DNA of 64,000 bases, from contig CM026554.1 in assembly GCA_015143295.1 (NCBI GenBank), positions 30,331,531 through 30,395,530 of the forward strand, read 5' to 3'. Source of the DNA: Tetracentron sinense. Its lineage: Eukaryota > Streptophyta > Magnoliopsida > Trochodendrales > Trochodendraceae. The notes under the pieces were generated by a model that ran no database searches, was not told the DNA's origin, and saw nothing but the letters and a program-made list of their open reading frames with translations. This document shows, piece after piece, positions 57,226 to 64,000 of this stretch (position 1 is its first letter; each line of letters opens with the position of its first letter). A program made the translations under genes and the position numbers.

Positions 57226-57762
57226 ATTGCTTAAAGGGTTTCTTAAGACTGATAAAATAGGGCTTTTTAATACCAGGAGTTGAGTTTGGCCTTTTGGGAT
57301 AAGGTTTTATGTCCCCTTGTATCTGATTTTATTTATTTAATAAATTGGTAGGGATCCGCAAAACCCTCCTCCTCAACTAAGAGGCGTTTCTTAAAAAAAA
57401 TAAAAATTTTATTCTTGTTCATTTATTTTTTGGGTTGATTAGTATTAGTTGCTTAATTTAATACTCTTAATTTTTTTTTAAATGTTATTGCTCATCAATA
57501 TTGAAATCATTGCATATTTTTGAGTACTGATGATTTTAATAATGATCCTCAAATTCATTCTATTCTTTGAAGGGGATTTTGCATATCTGCTGCATTCTAC
57601 AAGCTTTGCAAATACACTGTTATGAGTTATAGTTTTGCAAATTAACTCATGATTTTGCAAAAGTTAGACAAACAACCTCAATCCCTAGTTTTGTTAGGCT
57701 TCCGTTTGTTATTGTTATGAAAATAACTATTATGCCCTTATGATATTTCATAACCTCACAAA

Positions 57763-58040
57763 GCCTTTAACTACCCTTGAACTAAGGTTAATAAGTTTTA
57801 ACCCTTGGGATTAAGATTCACACCCTTAGGGATAAAACATCTAATCCTGATTTAAAAAGAAAAATAATAATAATGTGTCCCCATTTAACTATCTTTAACT
57901 TAGGTTAAGATACACTAACCCTTTAGAGTTAAAGCATCTAGTCTTGGTTCTTAAAGAAAAAAAATTAGCATGCCCCCTTTGAACTTCCTTTAACTATGAT
58001 TAAGATATATTAACCTTTAGGGTTCAAGCATCTAACCTTT
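57763..58040. repeat. Three diverged tandem units, about 95-120 bp
   Basis: Blocks starting CCTTTAACTACCCTTGAACT (57763), CATTTAACTATCTTTAACTT (57882) and CTTTGAACTTCCTTTAACTA (57977). Each is followed by GGTTAAGAT, TTAACCCTT and AAGCATCTA words. Confidence 0.8.
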
Positions 58041-58067
58041 TTTTTTCAACAACTTTGGTTGTATTTG

Positions 58068-58199
58068 TATACTCACATATATTTGTATTTGTTATTCCCA
58101 CTATCTGTAGTTTTATTTGTATTTCTATTTTAGTAATCCAACCAGATGAAATAAAACTACAGATAGTGGGAATAGCAAATACAAATATACGTGAGTATC
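58068..58199. repeat. Hairpin: 51-bp inverted repeat, 30-bp loop
   Basis: Left arm 58068-58118 and right arm 58149-58199 pair with only a few mismatches: CCCACTATCTGTAGTTTTAT against ATAAAACTACAGATAGTGGG. It lies 33 bp from the chromovirus LTR end. Could be a small fold-back element. Confidence 0.9.
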
Positions 58200-58232
58200 A
58201 CTGCTTTTAAAAGATACCGTAAAGACTAAGGA

Positions 58233-60033
58233 TGTCGCGACCCAAAATACCCCATAAGAATTAGGGATACTTTAGCTCATGACCGCCGTATCATACATCC
58301 CATATGACACATAAGGCACACGTAACAACCTGTCAGAGTACACAAGTTATACATAGCGGAAACGATTTAAAAACAAATACCTCTATCGATTAGTTCAAGT
58401 CTAAACCAACAAAAAATATAAATATATATATCCAAAAAATAGAGTGGACAAGTTCCACTCTCAACATAAGCAAAATATCATCTCTTTCTAACGTAGTTGA
58501 CAGAAGTCAAAGTCGGGACGCCTATCATGCAATCCATCATCTTGGTAGTGGTCCATAGAAGGCTCCGGGTCATATTATTCTTCCTCTACCCAAGGCTTCG
58601 AACCACACAAGTCGAAAGGAACCTGAGCACCTGCCGATGATAACAAATATCGGTTGAGCGTGAAATACTCAGCGTATACATACCACAAACAACAAGCAAT
58701 AATATCATGGAAGCATGCAAAACATGGAGACTGAAATCCTTAAAACATATCGAAGCGTAGAAACAGTGAAATAGCACGTATGATGAAATCCGAAAACCAA
58801 AACCGTGTGAGTCTTGCGATAATCATAGCCTTGTGAGTTTCTTTGAGTCGTGTTAAGTTCATAGAGTTCCTTAGAGTCATTTATGATCCATAGAGCCTTA
58901 GAGCAAATACAATAGAGCAAAACCATATAGCAAAATCATAGAGATCTCAGAACATTTACATTTATGATCCTTAGAGCATGTACATCAATCTTAGACCTTA
59001 TCATAGAGTTCCTTGTGAGTTTAGTATGATCCTTGGAGCTTGTGAACCGATCTTAGACAATATCATCGAGTTTCTTAAAATCATCATATGAGGCACTTAT
59101 TCAAAAACCCTTTTTATAGCTTTGAGAAATCCATGAAAACCCGGTTCATGTGAGACATGTGAAGCATATGAGAATAATGACATATTTAAACACAAAAGCC
59201 CTTAGAGGCATTAAACCAAACACATGGAGTGCTTAATAAAGTGTGGTTTACATCCAAGTATAAAATCAACATCACATACTACATCAATCAAAGATTTATA
59301 GCATAGAGTGAGGAGAACATTATATGGTGAACTAGTATTATCACAAGTTGGGTAGTAGAATGTATCTACCTTGGTGAAATCGATGAATTCGATTCCAAAT
59401 GCTTGGAACTAGTGAGAACTTCGAGTTCTTTGTTGAAAACACCAAAGAATGGAAGTTTTGATCTTCTCTTCAAGCTTGAGCAACACCCTAGCCTCTCTCC
59501 TTCTTCTCCTCTCAAACTTCTCTAAAAAATATGCCATAAGGGTTTCTGAAACCCTTAGGCAGGAGCTGGGCCTTTTATAGGCAAAGGGGTGATGGTTAAA
59601 AACTTAAAAACCCTTAATGAAGAAAATCTGCATATAATCGATCGATTGGTGGCCAGGACCGAGCGATTGGTTCTATACCGAGCGATCGGTTAAAAAACAC
59701 CTCTATGGAATTTTTTCCCATACAAAATCTTTGACCAGTCGATAGCTACCGAGCGATCGGTAAATGACCGGGCGATTGGTGTTATCACCGAGCGATCGGT
59801 GCTCCCTTGTTTTTGCACAAAAAACTCTTTTCCACTACTTGGACCTTCTCCAATCCAACTCTAACACCTTGTACACTCAAAATACTCCCTTATGCCATAT
59901 ATACCCATCAACACATGCATACCATACATCCAAACATTTTCATTAGTAAAAACCCATTAGTGAACAAAACTACACTTGAACACTATTCACACACTATTCA
60001 CTACTTAGTGAAATAAAGATTCGGGGTTCTACA
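58233..60033 (-). repeat. 3' LTR of the chromovirus
   Basis: Minus-strand start TGTAGAACCCCGAATC at 60033, end GGGTCGCGACA at 58233. TG...CA ends, preceded by a polypurine tract. Contains a palindromic motif array at 59658-59800, and diverged repeats with TTAGAGCATGTACATC and CATAGAGTTCCTT words around 58820-59060. Confidence 0.88.
59658..59800. repeat. Array of ACCGAGCGATCGGT palindromic motifs
   Basis: Copies at 59658 (ACCGAGCGATTGGT), 59677, 59748 and 59787 (all ACCGAGCGATCGGT) and 59767 (ACCGGGCGATTGGT). Each pairs ACCGA with TCGGT around GCGA. Confidence 0.9.
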
Positions 60034-60048
60034 TCCTCCCCCTCTTAC
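60034..60048 (-). promoter_or_regulatory. Polypurine tract of the chromovirus
   Basis: Minus strand GTAAGAGGGGGAGGA directly precedes the LTR start TGTAGAACC. Confidence 0.9.
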
Positions 60049-60117
60049 AAGAATTTCGTCCTCGAAATTGGAACTATACCAAAAGAATAAGAAGAAACAA
60101 ATTACATAAACAGAACA

Positions 60118-61353
60118 TCAAGAAAACAAATGAGTGTACTTTTCCCTCACTCCAGCTTCACACTCCCACGTAGCCTCTTCTGCATAATGGTGCTGCCATT
60201 TCATGAAGACTAACTGGATAGTCTTGGTGCACAAGACTTGATCTCGACGATCCAAGATCTGAGCTGATTGCTCAACCAAAGTGAGATCCTCTCGAACCTC
60301 CACGGGATCAAGAGCAATGATGTGGGAAGGATCCGGAATGTATTTCCTGAGCATGGAAATGTGAAATACATTATGAACCGTTATCATGTGAGGCGCTAGG
60401 GCTACTCGGTAGGCAACCTCACCAACCCTAGTGATAATCTCGAATGGCCCCACGTACCTAGGGTTGAGCTTCCCTTTCTTCCTGAACCTCATGATTCCCC
60501 GACTCGGCGAAATCCTCACAAAGACCCGATCCCCAACTTGGAATTCCAAATCTCTGTGGCGAGTGTCCACATAGCTCTTCTGCATATCCTGAACAGTTTT
60601 CAACCGTTCCCTAATGACTTTGACCATTTCTGCGGCTTGCTCGATCAATTCAGGATCCAATATTTTCCTCTCACCTACTTCATCCCAGTATAAGGGAGAT
60701 CTACAACTTCGACCATATAAAGCTTTGAAATGTGCCATTTGGATGCTCGCCTGGTAACTGTTGTTGTAGGTGAACTCAACCAACGGCAAGTGTTCCTCCC
60801 AACTGCCCTAAAAGTCCAAAGTACAAGCTTATAGCATATCCTCTACAACCTGATTCACCCGTTCTGTTTGCCCATCAGTTTGAGGATGAAAGGCGGTGCT
60901 GAAATTTAACTGAGAACCCATAGCGCTCTGAAAAGTTTTCTAAAACCTAGAAGTAAACCTAGGGTCTCGATCAGACACGACGGAAACCGGCACCCCGTGC
61001 AGACGGACCACCTCCTTAACATACAAGGCTACCAACTGATTCAAACTGAAAGTAGTCTGGTATGGAAGAAAGTGCGCAGACTTCGTCAATCTGTCCACTA
61101 TCACCCAGATAGCATCGGAGCCCTTCGCCGTCCTCGGTAACTCAACGATGAAATCCATCGAGATATTCTCCCATTTCCATTCCGGAATATAGAGGGACTG
61201 TAAAAGACCGGTTGGCCTCTGATGCTCGGCTTTTACCTTTTGGCACACCAAACACCTAGAAAAGTACTCTACGACTTCCCTCTTAATGTTTGACCACCAG
61301 TAGTGGCTCTTGAGATTCTAGTACATCTTAGTACCTCCAGGATGTACCATGTA
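60118..61353 (-). pseudogene. Integrase with C-terminal chromo-like domain, broken
   Basis: An HHCC-like zinc region (about 61330-61230, CLVCQKVKAEH), core with ISMDFIVELP (first Asp) and SVVSDRDPRFTSRF (second Asp), and [10 protein letters not shown] (Glu) after a stop at about 60939. The C-terminal part 60789-60118 is open for 223 codons: KGKLNPRYVGPFEIITRVGE (the GPF/Y module) and a chromo-like end MKWQHHYAEEATWE. Stops at about 60939, 60833 and 60811 would prevent a full product. Such chromo tails steer integration to particular chromatin. Confidence 0.9.
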
Positions 61354-62916
61354 CTAGGATCGATGAGCCTCGTCCGGAATCTCACCCCTCAACACCGCGT
61401 CGGGAGGAACACACAACCTGCCTCTAAATGTGATGACACCATCACCATTCAAAGCAAACTCCTGACTACCACTGCTAACCGACTTGTCTCGGTAGGCAAG
61501 CAATTCAGCATCCGAACTCTGTAACTCCTTGATCCGACCCAAGATATGCGGCCTAACTAAAATGTTTGACATCACCAGCCCATAGGTAGCATGTCTGAGG
61601 GTAGTGTCTAGGTTACACATATCTTTCAATAACTTCCACTTTTGGACCCTTATGTGGGCCATAATCTTATAAGGCTTTCTGCTAAGACCATCGGCTACCA
61701 CGTTCGCCTTACCTGGATGGTACTGAATGGAATAATCATAGTCCTTCATGAACTCCATCCATCGACGCTGCCTCATATTAAACTCCTTCTAGAAGAAGAG
61801 ATACTTCAAGCTCTTGTGATCCGTGAACACAACAAACTCTTCCCCATAGAGGTAGTGACGCCAAATCTTCAGGGCAAAGACGACTGTGGCAAGCTTTAGA
61901 TCGTGTGTGGGGTAGTTCTGCTCATGCTCCTTCAACTGGCGAGAAGCATAGGCAACTACCTACTTATGTTGCATAAGAACACACCCAAGCCCGACAAGTG
62001 AAACATCACTGTAAACTTCGAAGCCACCGCTCCCAGATGGAACCGTGAGAATAGGGGCAGTAGTAAGCTTCTTCTTCAACTCCGGGAAGCTTGCCTCACA
62101 CTTGTCACTCCAAGTGAACTTAGCGTCCTTTCGCGTAAGGTAGGTAAGCGGAGCCGCTAAGCTGGAGAATCCCTTCACGAACCTCCTATAGTATCCTGCC
62201 AAGCTGAGAAAACTATAAATCTTGGTAACACTCTTCGGCCTCTCCCAATTCATCACTGCCTGGATCTTCACAGGATCGACTGAGATACCCTCGGCAGACA
62301 CCACATGACCAAGAAACGACACCTTGTCCAGCCAGAACTCGCACTTGCTCAACTTAGCATACAGGCTATGCTCTCTAAGAGTTTGCAATGTAAGGCGGAG
62401 ATCTCTCGCATGATCATCCCGTGTCTTGGAGTACACAAAGATATCATCGACGAATACGATCACACACCGATCGAGAGACGATCTGAACACTCGGTTCATC
62501 AGATTCATGAATGCAGCCGGTGCGTTAGTCAGACCAAAAGACATAACCAGAAACTCATAGTGACCGTATCGGGTTCTGAATTCCGTCTTCAGAATGTCTT
62601 CTGCCTCGATCTTCAACTGATGATAGCCAGATCGAAGATCAATCTTTGAGAAGAACTTTGCGCCCTTCAACTGGTCAAACAAGTCGTCTATCCAAGGCAA
62701 TGGATAACGATTCTTGATAGTGACCTTGTTTAGCTGCCTGTAGTCAATGCACATCCGCATCAGCCCATCTTTCTTCCTCACAAAGAGCACCGGAGCTCCC
62801 CAAGGTGAGACACTTGGCCGAATGAAGCTAAGGCCTTGCAATTCTTCCAACTGCTCCTTTAACTCCTTAAGCTCGATAAGGGCCATCCTATATGGATCCC
62901 TAGAAATCGGAGTCAT
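61354..62916 (-). pseudogene. Reverse transcriptase and RNase H of the chromovirus
   Basis: The frame 62916-61960 (318 codons) is a near-complete [54 protein letters not shown] and the catalytic [10 protein letters not shown]. The thumb ([11 protein letters not shown]) and the start of RNase H ([18 protein letters not shown]) follow. A stop after MQHK, at about 61960, replaces the usual Gly. RNase H then goes on with [13 protein letters not shown] and HKSLKYLF and, from 61776, [20 protein letters not shown] and ADGLSRKP. Two stops in otherwise good sequence suggest moderate age. Confidence 0.92.
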
Positions 62917-62924
62917 GCCTAGAG

Positions 62925-63448
62925 CTAGCTCGATCGCAAACTCGATTGCCCGATCAGGAGGTAATCCTGGTAAGGTCTCCAGAAAACATCCATATACTCA
63001 CACACAACTGGAATGGATGTGGAGTCTCGTACTTCTACGCTCGCGAGACTGAGAGCTGCAAAATGAGCAATGTCTCTCTTCTGAAGTCCCCTGAAATGAA
63101 ACGACTTCAACCCAATGTGTTTAAAGTTCACTACCTTCTCGAAACACGCCACATGGCCATGGTAAACTGAGAGCCAATCCATCCCTAGGATAACATCGAA
63201 ATCCCAATCTTGAAATCCCAGAATGATCAGGTCGACTGGAAACTCTTGTTGCATGACTTGCACAATACTGCCCAGATACACTTTATCTGCCTCAACAGAC
63301 TTGCCCAGTGGACTCGAAATGGACAACTTCTGAGGTAGCTTACTTGGCTCGGATGTAAAGCCTTCGGCAAAACTAGGCGAGATGAATGAATGAGTGGATC
63401 CCGTGTCGATCAACGCCCGTGCTAAACACTCATTTACTAGCAACGAAC
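62925..63448 (-). pseudogene. Retropepsin-type protease of the chromovirus (exon after candidate intron)
   Basis: LARALIDTGSTHSFISPSFA contains the DTGS active site. ILGFQDWDFDVILGMDWLS and YHGHVACFEK complete the fold. The frame shifts by one base near 62985 (after EYMDVF), breaking the link to RT. The 5' edge at 63448 is a good splice acceptor (TAATCCACAG|G). Before it lies a stop-containing segment, so this exon needs either splicing or an independent start. Confidence 0.85.
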
Positions 63449-63593
63449 CTGTGGATTATAACTACCCAAGTTAAAAATAACCACATACCTAATACATGTT
63501 AATACATGCATAGCAATAAATACTACATAGCATACATGCACACAATACATCATGACAACACTAAAACCTTAACAATTTTAAACTCGCGCGTAC
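63449..63593 (-). other. Candidate 145-bp intron between gag and protease
   Basis: Minus strand ATGCAAG|GTACGCGCG ... TTATAATCCACAG|GTTCG. GT/AG ends, A/T-rich, TATTAAC branch-like words. Removing it joins a QASDDIMQG frame to SLLVNECLA in phase, where related elements have continuous coding sequence. Confidence 0.65.
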
Positions 63594-64000
63594 CTTGCAT
63601 AATATCATCAGATGCCTGTGCATCTCGGTCGGTCATGGAAAATACCCTGCCCTGATTTGCCTGACGAAGCTGCTGGGTGGGTAGCAAGGATCTGGAGGCC
63701 TGAGATGAAGACCCCTAAAACGAAGTCAGGCACCTGGAGGTCAGACTCCCTGTGGCCCCGTCTGTGACTGCTTGCGTGGGCAATCCCGTATCACGTGACC
63801 AACCTCACCACAGTGATAGCATCCACCCGATAGTCTTCGACAATCCCCAGTCTTGTACCGACGACCACATATAGCACACTCCTCAAATGCCTGGGATGCG
63901 GAGGAAGCCGGAGGCATAACCCTCGTAGCCTGTGACGTTGTAGGGCGCGGTGCATGAGGCACAAAAGAAGGTCTCTGAGCCGACATCGACTGAGAGAATT
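63594..64000 (-). pseudogene. Gag C-terminus with CCHC zinc knuckle (runs off window)
   Basis: Minus strand SGGCYHCGEVGHVIRDCPRK (63856-63770) is a CX2CX4HX4C knuckle that binds RNA. An upstream CAICGRRYKTGDCRR resembles a second, imperfect one. Downstream, RVFSMTDRDAQASDDIMQ leads to the candidate intron. A stop occurs near 63718 in the interval after the knuckle. Confidence 0.85.

Larger units (their letters stand above)
58233..64000 (-). mobile_element. Chromodomain Ty3/gypsy element (Tekay/Del-like), 5' part outside window
   Basis: On the minus strand: gag zinc knuckle, protease, RT, RNase H, integrase, chromo-like tail, polypurine tract, LTR. The EEATWE tail after integrase and the overall sequence suggest the Tekay/Del group of chromoviruses. 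Better preserved than the Tat and copia elements, but with in-frame stops and at least one frameshift. The LTR is 1.8 kb, and its partner lies beyond 64000. Confidence 0.85.

Noticed and set aside
59807-60016. 69-codon plus-strand frame in the LTR
   Set aside because: Within the chromovirus LTR, opposite strand, no family features.
60118-60789. 223-codon frame as a host chromo-domain gene
   Set aside because: It is the integrase C-terminus plus chromo tail of the gypsy element, directly preceded by the rest of integrase and followed by its polypurine tract and LTR.

Overview
The window reads as nuclear DNA of a flowering plant. Evidence: two ordinary plant nuclear genes (a prefoldin subunit 5 gene with a GT/AG intron, and a BolA-family gene), two eukaryotic tRNA genes (Thr-TGT and Phe-GAA, neither encoding CCA), and plant-type Ty1/copia, Ty3/gypsy Tat and chromodomain-gypsy retrotransposons, L1-type LINEs, a tRNA-derived SINE, hAT and Mutator miniature elements. 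I cannot name the species. Well over half of the 64 kb is transposable element, mostly old and broken.

Layout. 1-5.1 kb: the edge of a Tat-type LTR, a LINE endonuclease remnant with an internal 216-bp tandem duplication, then small inverted-repeat elements, a SINE fragment and a hAT MITE. 5.9-6.5 kb: the first two exons of prefoldin subunit 5 (minus strand), divergent from a tRNA-Thr gene 78 bp away. 6.5-8.7 kb: a long-TIR Mutator-like element with perfect 9-bp target duplications, itself hit by a MITE, followed by a hAT MITE. 9-16 kb: LINE RNase H remnants, a SINE, and long stretches with nothing recognisable. 16.8-25.1 kb: one degenerate copia element (minus strand, both LTRs, primer-binding site and polypurine tract visible) carrying five nested CATAGT-type hAT elements, with a sixth abutting its 3' LTR. 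26-28 kb: a BolA1-like gene and a tRNA-Phe gene.

29.1-52.0 kb is one gypsy (Tat/Ogre-like) complex: a truncated plus-strand copy (LTR plus part of ORF1) joined head-to-head to a minus-strand copy with 5' LTR, primer-binding site, an extra ORF1 upstream of gag, gag, protease, RT, two RNase H domains, a broken integrase, a 3' non-coding region with a 105-bp tandem array, and a truncated 3' LTR. A 2.6-kb solo LTR of the same family sits inside the integrase, with a 5-bp target duplication that I could identify. The LTRs of this family carry about seven imperfect palindromes of the form TGNCGGTA...TACCGNCA at corresponding places.

52.0-58.2 kb: LINE remnants, a perfect-TSD hAT MITE, minor repeats and a 51-bp-arm hairpin. 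58.2-64 kb: the 3' three-quarters of a chromodomain gypsy element (minus strand) with LTR, polypurine tract, integrase plus chromo-like tail, RT-RNase H, protease and gag zinc knuckle. Between the zinc-knuckle region and the protease lies a 145-bp segment with GT/AG ends whose removal restores the reading frame: a candidate intron.

The working host genes are few (PFD5, BolA1-like, two tRNAs). Most of the interest lies in the nested element history and in the internal palindrome arrays of the LTRs.
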